Both the position numbers and the translations under genes were made by a program. From JADFGZ01 sp965222345 (GTDB taxonomy: Bacteria; Acidobacteriota; Terriglobia; 2-12-FULL-54-10): DNA of 64,000 nucleotides. Shown one piece after another: positions 27,298 to 37,010 of this stretch. The DNA is taken from the NCBI GenBank assembly GCA_965222345.1, contig CBDCTS010000002.1:124001-188000 (forward strand), in the 5' to 3' direction. Every line of letters begins with the position of its first letter. Positions within the stretch are counted from its first letter, which is position 1. The notes beneath the pieces are model-generated. The model had not been told where the DNA came from and searched no databases. It saw only the letters and a program-made list of their open reading frames with translations.

Positions 27298-28626
27298 CTA
27301 TCCCGACGGAAGCGACAGCCCATTTATCCGCCCCAGCATGCTGGCAAACAGCCGCCGAGTCAGATGGCTCTCTGCCAGCAATAGCCAATAGTAGCGGGCA
27401 TGCTTAATCAGGCGTCCTCCGGTTTTCACCAACCGCTGCTGCAAGCTCGTCAAGGACCAGTTCCCGATTCTCTGTGGCAGCACCAGTCGCCGCCACAGAT
27501 TTCCCAGATTATAGGCAATGATGGTCAGCCACAGCCGTACCTCGTTGGACCGGAACCGATGGCAACTGAGCCGCGTCATCTTCACCGCCTGCTTGCCTTC
27601 CTTAATCCACTGCTCTGCTGTCCCTCGCTTATTATAGAACCGCACCACCGCTCGACTCGGAAGCGTCAGGTTCGTCACAATGAACCCCACTCGCGGGAAC
27701 AACTCCCCCGGATGATGTTCTACCTTGGCTACCACCCGTCGGGCCGTCTTCCAACTCTCGGCTTGGTACAGAAACCCCTTGTACTCCACCAACGGCTTCT
27801 GGCCCGGCCTTCCTACCGGACGTTTCAGCAACTCCTCGATGTCCCGCTGGAGGTTCTCGTTGGAAGGGATGCGGATGGCATACTTCACACCCCGCTTCTC
27901 CAACGCCTCGTAAATCTCCGGCTTCGCAAAGGCCGCGTCGGCACGAAATACCACCTCCTTGCCCCGCTTCTGCTGCCGCTCGATCTCCGGCAGGAGAAGT
28001 TCTTCCCATTCCTCGGCGCTGTGGACGTTGCCCGGTCGCAATTTGGCAGCCAGACAGTCGCCGTCTCGATTGAATAACAGCAGGGGGTGATAGCAGGTGG
28101 ACTCGAAGTGCCCGTTGTAGGCGCTATTCTCCTGCTCCCCGTAGACCGGAATCTCGGTCGAATCCATGTCCAGCACAGTTCGGTAGTGCGAATGGATTGC
28201 TTCTGCTCTGCCGATCAGTTCCCGGTTCACCCGTGCCAGCCCTGCGAAGTTCCCTTCCTCAGCCAGCATCTCCGTCTCGAAGGTCTGCAACCGAGAAGTC
28301 AGAGCCGCCCCTCGATCCCAAATCTTCTCCGAACCGATCAGCCGCAACGCCGGGTCCTGAGATAGCCGCTCGGCATCGTTCACATCCTCGTATCCAGCCA
28401 GACGGCTGTAGACCGACTGTCGAAGTAGGTCCGCAAAAGACAACCGCGCATTGTTTGCCCGAGAGTCGGTCAAGTGCTGTTCGACGAGTTCATCGAATCC
28501 CAATCGCTCGTCCAGCTCTCGCACCAGAATCAGCCCACCGTTGGATGTCACTCGCGATCCTTGAAAGGCAACCCGCAAAAACCGGTTGAATGACAGTTGA
28601 AATGCCTGTTTTTGGCTCTCACCCAT
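27298..28626 (-). CDS. IS1380-family transposase
   Basis: 442 residues, DDE transposase. RVTSNGGLILVRELDERLG and NARLSFADLLRQSVYSRLAG are typical of the IS1380 N-terminus; the first catalytic Asp is in LDMDSTEIPVYG, the second in FRADAAFAKPEIYE, and the region NKRGTAEQWIKEGKQA holds the last acidic residue. The ATG at 28626 follows GGAGGTG by 8 nt; the frame opens 16 codons earlier. The reading frame is uninterrupted, so the element may still be active. Its right end touches the stop codon of the membrane protein gene at 28733. Confidence 0.9.
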   Translation of the reverse strand: MGESQKQAFQLSFNRFLRVAFQGSRVTSNGGLILVRELDERLGFDELVEQHLTDSRANNARLSFADLLRQSVYSRLAGYEDVNDAERLSQDPALRLIGSEKIWDRGAALTSRLQTFETEMLAEEGNFAGLARVNRELIGRAEAIHSHYRTVLDMDSTEIPVYGEQENSAYNGHFESTCYHPLLLFNRDGDCLAAKLRPGNVHSAEEWEELLLPEIERQQKRGKEVVFRADAAFAKPEIYEALEKRGVKYAIRIPSNENLQRDIEELLKRPVGRPGQKPLVEYKGFLYQAESWKTARRVVAKVEHHPGELFPRVGFIVTNLTLPSRAVVRFYNKRGTAEQWIKEGKQAVKMTRLSCHRFRSNEVRLWLTIIAYNLGNLWRRLVLPQRIGNWSLTSLQQRLVKTGGRLIKHARYYWLLLAESHLTRRLFASMLGRINGLSLPSG

Positions 28627-28732
28627 TAGGTATACACCTCCGGAATGCAATGTTGATGCTGGAACCCGCATCAATATTGATGTTGGAGGTTAGTCGAGGG
28701 TTGCTTCTACGATTTCAAACGGGAAATGCGGG
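27298..28732 (-). mobile_element. IS1380-family insertion sequence
   Basis: An apparently intact transposase gene plus its 5' flank. The right boundary is placed at about 28732 because the sequence from 28670 to 28732 (TCAATATTGATGTTGGAGG ... GGGAAATGCGGG) is shared with the truncated copy at 51079-51578 and then stops matching. The left boundary is not resolved and may lie up to a few hundred bases left of 27298. Confidence 0.7.
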
Positions 28733-29215
28733 CTAATAACTTGAGATTTCTGTTGCTGCGAAAATAATACCAATCCATAGCACCAACTCAGTAAAGCCGG
28801 CTACTTTGGCCATCGGTGGTGTGACAACTGAATCACCCCACTTGCGCATCTTCCGTTGGATCACGATGTGATAAGCAATCCCCAGTAACAGCAACGGCAG
28901 CTTGGCTAGGAAGGCTGGATTTTGGATATACGTTGCCGCAATACCTGAGAAGAGGAGGAGCCCTCCCATGACAGCGATGCCCAAACCGGTCCACTTCAAT
29001 GGAGAAAGCTGCTCGGCCAGTTGGCTGGCAGTTTGACGCCGTCCGACAAGACCAAGAAGGCGGAAGTCAACTATAGCAATCGCTCCAACCCATAAGGACA
29101 AACCGAAAAAATGGGTTAGTTGGACGTACGGATAACCCCAAATTGTGCCGCTGACCCAAAGGCCCACCCAAGTGTTCTGGAGCCAATTGCCGAAATTCAA
29201 CAAGAAATCTTGCAT
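28733..29215 (-). CDS. Four-helix inner-membrane protein (DUF6644-like), copy 4
   Basis: 160 residues with four membrane helices; helix 2 has THFFGLSLWVGAIAIVDFRL and helix 3 is preceded by TASQLAEQLSPLKWTGLGIA, nearly as in copy 3 at 15149-15640. The TAG stop lies exactly at the inferred right end of the IS1380 element, so the last residues (EISSY) may be set by the insertion, although the length matches the other copies. Function is unknown. Confidence 0.7.
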   Translation of the reverse strand: MQDFLLNFGNWLQNTWVGLWVSGTIWGYPYVQLTHFFGLSLWVGAIAIVDFRLLGLVGRRQTASQLAEQLSPLKWTGLGIAVMGGLLLFSGIAATYIQNPAFLAKLPLLLLGIAYHIVIQRKMRKWGDSVVTPPMAKVAGFTELVLWIGIIFAATEISSY

Positions 29216-29311
29216 TTGCCTAGACCTCTGATCGGGACGAGATTTTGTGCCAAAAGATGTGAGACATATTACATCGCCAATTTGGGCCTTGGAACCGGAT
29301 ACCAGGCAGGG

Positions 29312-29410
29312 CTATGCGCCCCGGCGTCGGCTGTAGCCCAAGGCAGCGTGCGGCCTGACCCGGTTATACTGCCGCCGTCACTGCTCGATCACGATCTTGG
29401 ACTCCTGCAG
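29312..29410 (-). pseudogene. IS3-type transposase, C-terminal scrap
   Basis: Reads LQESKIVIEQ, stop, RRQYNRVRPHAALGYSR. The normal form is ...IEQWRxxYNxVRPHSALGY, so the stop is a TGG-to-TGA change. Twenty bases (AACCGGGTCAGGCCGCACGC) are identical in a second scrap at 42339-42521. No ends or other part of the element remain. Confidence 0.6.
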
Positions 29411-29421
29411 AGAGTAGAAGA

Positions 29422-30105
29422 TCACTGCCGGGCAAAAATATAGAAGAACTTGCGATCGAGCAGAGTGGGATACTCTTCGACCGGATGAAAGCCAGCCTCG
29501 TCCATCCACTGCTTCAACTCATCCTTACTGTATTGGAACTCCGGTTCATCGCTGTGACTGGCGTTCGGTTGTCCCTGGTCTGCATCGATCACCACAATAC
29601 GTCCATCCGGTTTTATATAACCGGCCAGTGTTTTCAAGTAGAGCGCACGGTTGGCAACGTGGTGCAATACCTGATGAATGAAAGCTAGATCCACCTGCCG
29701 CGTAGGCAGTTTAGGGTCATCAAACTCGCCGAGTACGGTCTCCACGTTGTCAAGTCTACGCTGCTCGGCCACTTCATCGATGTAGGCAAGAAGTTCCTGA
29801 TCGATTTCGACTGCGAGCAGCTTACCCGTTGGACCAACAGCCTGAGCCAACGGCCAGGAAAAGGTTCCCGTTCCGGCCCCAACATCGACCACGATGTCCC
29901 CTGGATTGAGTTTGAGCCGGGCCAGGATTTGATCTATTTGGAGGTTTTCCCTGGCCTCCCCTTCCTGGCGTGCACGTTCAATCCGGTCTTTGGCCGGACG
30001 GGACTCTGCCCCCAACTGAAAGGCAGAGGCAGTTATCACGCCAACCGAAGATAGCCACAGACAGGCAAAGAGTAAAATTCGGAACTTTCTTGTTGTCGTT
30101 TTCAT
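29422..30105 (-). CDS. Exported class I SAM-dependent methyltransferase, copy 1
   Basis: 227 residues. A signal peptide (ILLFACLWLSSVGVITASA) ends before FQLGAESRP. The Rossmann methyltransferase core follows: motif I is VVDVGAGTGTFSWPLA, the acidic end of strand 2 is LLAVEID, and motif IV is VDLAFIHQVLHHV. The paralogue at 53045-53725 shares FQLGA, FDDPxLPTRQVDLAF and the C-terminal segment. Export of a SAM-dependent enzyme is puzzling because SAM is not known in the periplasm. ATG 30105 is preferred over GTG 30129 (poor spacing for both). Confidence 0.78.
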   Translation of the reverse strand: MKTTTRKFRILLFACLWLSSVGVITASAFQLGAESRPAKDRIERARQEGEARENLQIDQILARLKLNPGDIVVDVGAGTGTFSWPLAQAVGPTGKLLAVEIDQELLAYIDEVAEQRRLDNVETVLGEFDDPKLPTRQVDLAFIHQVLHHVANRALYLKTLAGYIKPDGRIVVIDADQGQPNASHSDEPEFQYSKDELKQWMDEAGFHPVEEYPTLLDRKFFYIFARQ

Positions 30106-30537
30106 CCTACAAAGGCTCTCTTTCTTCACGACCCGCCTAGTTTTCTGACGGGATCCGTTAAGTCAATAACCGAGAAATCACCTCAACTGTTTATTATACT
30201 AAGTCCAAAAGGTGGCAAGCTCAAGGGGAAGTCTCAGGGCTGACCCTATGGAGCCATCAACAATTGGGTGCCGATGGATATACTGAAACCGACTCATCAG
30301 CCATGGCTGCTGGGTCCTAATAACCAGACCTCCGACTTTTTATGCGATCCAAGTTCCGGGTAGCGGACCAGCTTTGCCTGGGGTGGAGCGCGGCAGCAGC
30401 ATTTAGTGGATCGAAAAAACCGGTCCCAGTGTTACGCTACTAGGACCGGAATGACGATTTCACGAACCGTTGTTCTGTTCCGCTAAATACGATCAAATTG
30501 AAGCAGTCGTGGAACCTACCGAAAGGAGAATAAGGAA
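30106..30537. other. Intergenic region with hairpin
   Basis: No gene. CCGGTCC (30420-30426) and GGACCGG (30443-30449) form a 7-bp stem with a 16-nt loop; the six As to the left would be a T-tract on the minus strand, so it resembles a leftward terminator, but no leftward gene ends there. Confidence 0.4.
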
Positions 30538-32415
30538 ATGAAAGGGATGCCGATATCTCGATTTCTGATTCTATGGATCTTGATGCTTGGAGGGATCCGG
30601 TTAGCGATGGCGCAGCAACCGGAATTAATTGTCGTTAATGCCAGAATCGTGACTGTGGATGATGCCTCCTTTGATTCCAATCCCGGCACGATTGCGGAGG
30701 CCATGGCGATCCGGGATGGGAGGATCGTGGCCGTTGGCAATAACGCCCAAATCCGGGCAATGGCCGGCGGGGCCACCCAGGTAATGGATCTGAAAGGGAA
30801 GATGGTGCTGCCGGGATTCATCATGACGCACGAGCATCCCAGCGATTGGGATATGACGAATCCTTACCTCGTTCAGAAAGTGATTCCGGAAGATGTCGCG
30901 ATCCACATTTTTCTGCAAGGCCCGGCTGAGCAACAGTTGACCCAGATGGAGCAAAGGATGCGAGAAGCGGTACAGCGGGCGCAACCGGGGCAGTGGATTC
31001 GGGCTGTCTTGTCCTTTGGAGAGAACTACGAGTTCTATCACGAAGTCCGTTCGTGGTTCTCCGCAGGCCACGGCCATCCCTACAAGCATGAGCCCCGGAT
31101 ACTAAAAGCCCATTTGGATGCGATCGCGCCCAACAATCCGGTCACGGTCCGGAGCGCCTTCACAGGCGCCACCTACAATTCCAGGGCCATCGGGTTGATT
31201 CAATCCTTGGACACGCAGGGGGCTAATTTCATCCAGATCGATCCACAAACTGGAATCGGAGCCGGAGTCGGGGGGTATCGGACCTTCGAGCCTGAAATCC
31301 TTCTGGGCGATCGCGTGGACCTGATCGTCGAAATGGAACGCCTGGGACTGCCGTGGTGGGCCGGATACGGCGTCACCGCATTCAATTCCTCCATCTACTC
31401 GCCCAACTTCCTGAGGGCATACAAGGAGCTTGACCGCCGGGGAGAGATGGCCATTCGTTTCTCCTGGGATTGGGGTTGGCCTTTCGATTATCGCGACGAA
31501 TACTTGGCAGCAGATATTGCAACGCGCTTAGGAGAGGGCTCGGATTACTTCTGGTTTGCCGGTCTGGGAGAGCCAGGCGGGATAGGTTTCAATTGCAGTA
31601 CGCTGACGCCGCTTACCGAATACGCGAAGACGATGAAAAACACCTGCAACATCATCCCCGGCGAGCCGCTCTACGAGCAAATCTATGCCGTTATCAAAGC
31701 AGGCGGCAGATTGACTGGCTTTCACACGGACGGGGACTTGGACATCGATAACTTACTGGAACTGATCGAAAAGGCCAGCCAAGAGGCAGGACTTAGCCTG
31801 GAACAGATTCGCGCCCGCCGACATGGAATCGATCACGGCTACGGAGCTCCCCGGCGGGACCAAGCCGAGCGGATAGCCCGATTGGGGATGGTAATGGGGA
31901 TGATGAATATCTCTATCTTTGAGCGTCCCCCCTTCGAGTTTGAGCATTTTGGGGAACGCGGAATGGACCGGATCGTCCCCAGAAAAACGGCCCTGGACGC
32001 CCGTTTGATGACTTCGTTTGAGGGCGACCGTCCTCTGGCCGCCACGAGCTGGAATGTCTTCGATTTGCTGGTCATCGGCGTGACCCGGAAATCGTGGGAT
32101 GGAAAGGTCTATGGCCAGAACCAAGCGGTGGACCGCGTAGCAATGCTCAAATCGGCCACTACCTGGGGAGGATATTACCTGCGCCGGGAGGAAGATCTGG
32201 GATCTCTGGAGGCGGGAAAATTTGCTGACTTCATCGTGATTGATAAAGACTTTTTGTCCATTCCGGTCGAGCAGCTCGGCGAGATTCACGTTCTCATGAC
32301 GGTGGTCGGAGGCAAGGTAGTTCACTTGGTTCCTTCGCTCGCGCGGGATCTGGGCCGGCAACCCGCCGGACCCCAGGTCGAGCTGGGAAGCTTGGCCGTC
32401 AAACAGATCGAGTAA
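30538..32415 (+). CDS. Exported YtcJ-type amidohydrolase, copy 2
   Basis: 625 residues: signal peptide (LWILMLGGIRLAMAQ), VNARIVTVDDASFDSNPGT, VVGNN-like VAVGNNAQIRAMAGG, then the barrel with metal motif MTHEHPSDWD, further histidines in LTGFHTDGDLDIDN and HGIDHGYGAPRRDQ, and SLEAGKFADFIVIDKDFL. It is much closer to copy 3 (32698-34581) than to copies 1 and 4: both have HEHP in place of HTHP, and end with MTVVGGKVVHLVPSLARDLG. The ATG follows AAGGAG by about 9 nt. The substrate is unknown. Confidence 0.85.
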   Translation: MKGMPISRFLILWILMLGGIRLAMAQQPELIVVNARIVTVDDASFDSNPGTIAEAMAIRDGRIVAVGNNAQIRAMAGGATQVMDLKGKMVLPGFIMTHEHPSDWDMTNPYLVQKVIPEDVAIHIFLQGPAEQQLTQMEQRMREAVQRAQPGQWIRAVLSFGENYEFYHEVRSWFSAGHGHPYKHEPRILKAHLDAIAPNNPVTVRSAFTGATYNSRAIGLIQSLDTQGANFIQIDPQTGIGAGVGGYRTFEPEILLGDRVDLIVEMERLGLPWWAGYGVTAFNSSIYSPNFLRAYKELDRRGEMAIRFSWDWGWPFDYRDEYLAADIATRLGEGSDYFWFAGLGEPGGIGFNCSTLTPLTEYAKTMKNTCNIIPGEPLYEQIYAVIKAGGRLTGFHTDGDLDIDNLLELIEKASQEAGLSLEQIRARRHGIDHGYGAPRRDQAERIARLGMVMGMMNISIFERPPFEFEHFGERGMDRIVPRKTALDARLMTSFEGDRPLAATSWNVFDLLVIGVTRKSWDGKVYGQNQAVDRVAMLKSATTWGGYYLRREEDLGSLEAGKFADFIVIDKDFLSIPVEQLGEIHVLMTVVGGKVVHLVPSLARDLGRQPAGPQVELGSLAVKQIE

Positions 32416-32697
32416 GTACTTGTGCCTCCATCTGAGCCTTGCCCAGGGAGATGCGCCGATGGCGGATGGGCTTACACGGCCTGGAGGTCTTTCTTTAGGA
32501 GTGTTTCGGCAGGCCTCTTCTGATGGGCGGCCAGACTATTTTTACGAATAACGTATCCCGTCAGGGTATGCCTTTAGAGCGGTTCTCCAGTTGTTATATA
32601 GCATGTCCGAGCCGCGAGGGCTTGCCCCGAGCAGAGTCGAACTGTTGAATCGTATTCAGGGTGGTTTCTTCACAACAGACTTGATTGAGGAAGTGAG

Positions 32698-34581
32698 ATG
32701 AAAAATTACACAGGTGTTCTTGTCATGGCTCTCTGGCTGGGTAGTGTGCCAACGGCCCACGCGGCAGGCCGCGTCGTGTATGCGGATAGTGTTTTCTACA
32801 ACGGTAAGATTGTAACGCTCGATGACCACTCGTTTAGCAGCAGTCCGGGCAACATTGCCCAAGCTCTGGCCATCAAGGATGGAAAGCTTTGGGCTATCGG
32901 CAGCAATGCCGAAGTGCGGGATTTGGCCGGGCCGGACACGAAATCCGTAGATTTGAATGGAAGGACTGTTCTTCCCACTTTTATAGACACCCACGAGCAC
33001 CCTGCCGATTGGGACCCGCTCAATCCCTACATCATGAAGAAGGTGGTTCCGGAAGATTTCGCGCTTCAGGGCTGGCTGGAAGGCCCCGCCGACCAGCAAG
33101 TGCAACAGTTTCCCCGTTTGCTCGACGAGCTGGTCCAAAAAGCCAAGCCCGGACAGTGGATCCGGATTGTTTTTCTCTACGGGGAGGATTACCAGCACGA
33201 GGGTGATGCCTACACTGGGCCGTTTACCAACATTTTTACCAAGCGAATTACCAAGCAGCAGCTCGATCGTGCTGCCCCGAACAATCCGGTGATGTTGAGA
33301 AACAGCTTCACCGGCACCCTTTACAATCAGAAAGCCCTCGATGAGTTTCATAAAGTCTACCCGGATTTTTCCAAGCTTCTCTGGAGTGGCCGTCCCAATG
33401 AGCAGACCGGGGAAGGAGCGCTCACCTATCGGCAGGCCGAAGCCGATGTGATGTTCAAGGATCGTCTGGATTTGTGGATGGAGATTTTGAGATTGGGGCT
33501 CTCTTGGTCTGCGGGCGACGGGATCACTACTATAGGAACGTTGTTGCACTCCTTCAATACTCTGATGGCCTACAAGACGCTGGAGAAGCGAGGAGAGATG
33601 GATAGTCGCATTGCCTGGGGTTACGGCCTGAACCCCACAGTGACGAAGGAGGTTTTTCAATATCCTTATATTGTCGCGGACCTGGTAATGAGAGACGGAG
33701 AAGGATCAGACTACATGTGGTATTACGGCACCGGAGCGGCAGGTTCTGCTGGGAGTTCCTGCTCCACTTTCCGAGCCGTTAATCCGGAGGTGGCAGAACA
33801 AGAAGCAAACTGTAAGCCCAATTTGGCTCCCGGCACCCTGCAGGCTGAAAACCTCTATACCTTTTCTCGGATGGGGGGCAGGGTGATGGGTTACCACATG
33901 ATGGGAGATATCGATGTGGACAACCTGATTGAGATCATCACCCGAGCCAGCAGGGATGCCGGTTTCACCCTGGATCAGATTCGCGCCAAACGCCATACCT
34001 GGGACCATGGTTTCCTGAGCCCTCGGCGCGATCAGGCCGAGCGCGCCAAGGACCTGGGGATGATCGCAGGCAATCGCCTCATTGACATCTGGAATCTCTC
34101 ACCCCGGTACTTCCGCGATTACGGAGAGAGGGCAGTGCAATTCATCTCTCCCGCAAAGATGCAAAATGACATCGGGATGATGAATACCTTCGAAGTGGAT
34201 CGCTCTTTGGCGTTGGCCGGCGTAAATGCCTTCTGGTATCTCTGGTTGCAACTCAAGCGGGAATCCATGGACGGCAGGGTCTATGCGCCTAACCAAGCAA
34301 TGGATCGGGTCCGGTTACTGAAGTCGGTTTCCCTCTGGGGAGCCTACTACGCTCTCAAGGAGGACGCGATCGGCTCGCTCGAAACAAATAAGCTGGCTGA
34401 TTTCACGGTATTGGACAAAGATTACTTGACCGCTCCCGTGGACGAAGTTCGCAATATCCGAATCTTGATGACGGTAGTTGGCGGCAAGATTGTCCACTTG
34501 GTGCCCTCTTTAGCTCGCGAGTTGGGCATGCAGCCAGCCGGCGCTCAGGTTGCCCTGGGCGGACCAGCCGCTCAGTGGTGA
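32698..34581 (+). CDS. Exported YtcJ-type amidohydrolase, copy 3
   Basis: 627 residues: signal peptide (GVLVMALWLGSVPTAHA), FYNGKIVTLDDHSFSSSPGN, metal motif DTHEHPADWD, VMGYHMMGDIDVDN, HTWDHGFLSPRRDQAERAK and SLETNKLADFTVLDKDYL. It is a tandem duplicate of copy 2, 282 bp downstream in the same direction. GAGGAAGTGAG precedes the ATG. The two differ enough that each may act on a different amide; nothing in the sequence names the substrate. Confidence 0.85.
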   Translation: MKNYTGVLVMALWLGSVPTAHAAGRVVYADSVFYNGKIVTLDDHSFSSSPGNIAQALAIKDGKLWAIGSNAEVRDLAGPDTKSVDLNGRTVLPTFIDTHEHPADWDPLNPYIMKKVVPEDFALQGWLEGPADQQVQQFPRLLDELVQKAKPGQWIRIVFLYGEDYQHEGDAYTGPFTNIFTKRITKQQLDRAAPNNPVMLRNSFTGTLYNQKALDEFHKVYPDFSKLLWSGRPNEQTGEGALTYRQAEADVMFKDRLDLWMEILRLGLSWSAGDGITTIGTLLHSFNTLMAYKTLEKRGEMDSRIAWGYGLNPTVTKEVFQYPYIVADLVMRDGEGSDYMWYYGTGAAGSAGSSCSTFRAVNPEVAEQEANCKPNLAPGTLQAENLYTFSRMGGRVMGYHMMGDIDVDNLIEIITRASRDAGFTLDQIRAKRHTWDHGFLSPRRDQAERAKDLGMIAGNRLIDIWNLSPRYFRDYGERAVQFISPAKMQNDIGMMNTFEVDRSLALAGVNAFWYLWLQLKRESMDGRVYAPNQAMDRVRLLKSVSLWGAYYALKEDAIGSLETNKLADFTVLDKDYLTAPVDEVRNIRILMTVVGGKIVHLVPSLARELGMQPAGAQVALGGPAAQW

Positions 34582-34794
34582 CCTCAGTGGTGACAGGGAT
34601 GCGGCCCGCACACACTCAAGTGCCCTCAGATGGGATTCCTGACTTGATCCGCCGGACAATTCCTGATTGTCACCTCTAGGCCTGCTTGAGCCAATTGCTT
34701 TCCCCCGATTCCCGCGTGTAATCCCTCACCTGCATTTTCAATCAAGGGGGTAATCCGTGTCCGCATGCTCAGGAGGCCGTCTTGGCTCGTGCCA

Positions 34795-34880
34795 GGTTCG
34801 CAGCCCACTAGATGTGGGTGGCATGGGAGAGGCGTATCGTGCCGGGATACCAAGCTCGGGCGCGAAATGCCGCCCGAGAC
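34795..34880 (+). pseudogene. Ser/Thr protein kinase, glycine-loop fragment
   Basis: One frame reads SPLDVGGMGEAYRA and, after a one-base shift, RDTKLGRE. Joined, this is the PknB-type nucleotide loop (LGAGGMGEVYRARDTKLGRE) with one base lost. The rest of the kinase is gone. It lies in the 470-bp non-coding stretch 34582-35052, otherwise empty. Confidence 0.5.
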
Positions 34881-35052
34881 AACTCATTGCCGTGATGGAA
34901 CCAAGAAGGCTCCCGACCTGCGACCATAGTGATCTTGAAGCAAAAGGGTCACAAGAGTATGATTTTAGCCACATGCAAACTACATCAGGCGTGTTACGAG
35001 GACAGGCAAGGTAACTGAAACTCGACCATCGGCGAAGAAAGGAAATTCCGCA

Positions 35053-36939
35053 ATGAATAACCTGATTCAGCGAGCTGGGTTTGTTGTTTTTGGGATCATG
35101 CTTCTGGGAGCCGGAGCCCGTGGCCAGCAGACTGTGACTGTCCCGACAGAGTTGGTGTCATATCCGGACCTTATTGTATACAACGGCAAGATTGTCACCA
35201 TGGATGATGCCTCGTTAAATAATTCTCCGGGCAGCACCGTTGAGGCCCTAGCGGTGCGGGAGGATCGAATCCAATTTTTGGGGACTAACGATGAAATCTT
35301 AGGTTATGCCGGACCCCAGACTCGAAAGATAGATCTGCGGAGGCATACTGTGGTGCCCGGGCTGATCAATCCACATACTCACTTACATAATCATGCGGTC
35401 AGTCGCTGGGTTCGCAACAATCAAGGGAAGGTTGAGGAAATTGCCAAGACTTTCTCTGTAACGGGGAACACCTTTGAGGAACTGACCCGAGGCATCGAAT
35501 TGGTCATCAAGGAACAGATGGCGCATCCTCTGCCGGGGCAGTGGGCCATAATTCAGCTTCCGACTACCGGCACTAACACAGGCATCGGTGACCGATATTT
35601 GAGGGATGGAATGATGACACGGGAGATGCTGGATGCTTTAGCACCCAATCTGCCGGTTACCCTTGGCAGCGATCTCTGGAACACGGCAGCGATGAATGAT
35701 TTTCTCAAATACTATGCGGTGGAACCAACGACGGAAAACGAGGAACTGGCTATGAGATCCCGAACCGTGATCGGCCGTTCTTTGATTCCGGATCGTTACT
35801 TCGATCGCCACCTGGGTGAATTGGCTGATGTAATCGAAGATGGATTAAAGCACCAAGCGGCAGCAGGCTTCACTACCTTCAGTTCTCATCTCTATGGCCT
35901 GAGGATGTTGCCTGCTTATATGAAGCTGGTGCGGGAAAAGCGGATGCCAATGCGATATGGTTTTGCGCATCGGCTTTGCCAGCAAGTGGAGCCGGACACT
36001 GCCGGATGTTTTCTCCGAGTGGGCGACCTGGCAGGCTTGGGTGACAAGTACTTCTGGAATGTAGGACTGACATTGGGCGGCATTGACGGCGCTCCCGGTG
36101 GAGGAATGTGTACCACCATGGAAGCGCCTCCGAAATTTAAAGCCCAGGAAAAGTGCAGGGTCGAGCCTGGCAACTCCTACTGGGAGACCATCGCTACTGC
36201 CTTTCGGGCTCGCTATCGGTTTGTGGTGAATCACGCGTACGGGGACAAGGCAGTTGATTACGTTATGGACATAATGCAGCAAGTGATCGAAGAAAACCCG
36301 GACATCACTACGGAGACTATGCGCTCGATGCGAGTGACTGCTGACCATTGCGGTTTCTATCCCCGCAAAAGCCAGCTTCCGCGAATGAAAGCGCTGGGAA
36401 TGATCCTCAGTTGTGGTGGGACTACCATTAATCGCAGTGCCCCCTGGCTGTCGATTTACGGTGCGGACTATGCCGACCGTATTGCTCCCATCAAGAGCAT
36501 TATCGAAGCAGGCGTGATGCCCACCGCTGAGACGGAACTGAGAGTTGAAAGCGGGGAAGGACCCACATTCTATGCTCAAGTGATCCCTCTGGTTACTCGG
36601 AAGAACCTCCGGGGTGAGCTCATCGCGCCCGAGGAAGCAATTGATCGCGTTACACTCCTGAAAATGTCAACGGTCTGGCCGTCCTATTACGTTTTGAAAG
36701 AAGATGAAATCGGAACGCTGGAGCCCGGCAAATTTGCTGATTTCGTGGTCTTCAACAAGGACTACTTCACCGTGCCGGTGGAACAGATACCAACGGTCTT
36801 CCCTCTGATGACTGTGCTGGGAGGTAAAACCATCGTCTTGCGGGAAGAATTTGCGGCAGAACTGGGCGTCCCTGCTGTAGGTCCGCAGATGAAGTTTCGG
36901 TTTGAGGCAGAGTATAACTTCGGCGATGAGATTGAGTGA
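35053..36939 (+). CDS. Exported YtcJ-type amidohydrolase, copy 4
   Basis: 628 residues: signal peptide (FVVFGIMLLGAGARGQ), VYNGKIVTMDDASLNNSPGS, metal motif NPHTHLHNH, VVNHAYGDKAVDYVMDI, VTADHCGFYPRKSQLPRMK and TLEPGKFADFVVFNKDYF. Like copy 1 it has an HTH metal pair and the phrase 'KYFWNVGLTLGG' where copy 1 has 'EYFWNIGVGHEG', so copies 1 and 4 group together. AAAGGA lies about 9 nt before the ATG. The substrate is unknown. Confidence 0.85.
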   Translation: MNNLIQRAGFVVFGIMLLGAGARGQQTVTVPTELVSYPDLIVYNGKIVTMDDASLNNSPGSTVEALAVREDRIQFLGTNDEILGYAGPQTRKIDLRRHTVVPGLINPHTHLHNHAVSRWVRNNQGKVEEIAKTFSVTGNTFEELTRGIELVIKEQMAHPLPGQWAIIQLPTTGTNTGIGDRYLRDGMMTREMLDALAPNLPVTLGSDLWNTAAMNDFLKYYAVEPTTENEELAMRSRTVIGRSLIPDRYFDRHLGELADVIEDGLKHQAAAGFTTFSSHLYGLRMLPAYMKLVREKRMPMRYGFAHRLCQQVEPDTAGCFLRVGDLAGLGDKYFWNVGLTLGGIDGAPGGGMCTTMEAPPKFKAQEKCRVEPGNSYWETIATAFRARYRFVVNHAYGDKAVDYVMDIMQQVIEENPDITTETMRSMRVTADHCGFYPRKSQLPRMKALGMILSCGGTTINRSAPWLSIYGADYADRIAPIKSIIEAGVMPTAETELRVESGEGPTFYAQVIPLVTRKNLRGELIAPEEAIDRVTLLKMSTVWPSYYVLKEDEIGTLEPGKFADFVVFNKDYFTVPVEQIPTVFPLMTVLGGKTIVLREEFAAELGVPAVGPQMKFRFEAEYNFGDEIE

Positions 36940-37010
36940 TCAGAACTGCCTCTAGCACAGTTCCCGAATGTGGCGACACCCTGCTGCCGCGGAGTGCTAG
37001 CCCGGTGCTC

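Noticed and set aside
30420..30449. Rho-independent terminator
   Set aside because: The hairpin has a T-tract only on the minus strand, where no gene ends nearby; listed as a hairpin only.
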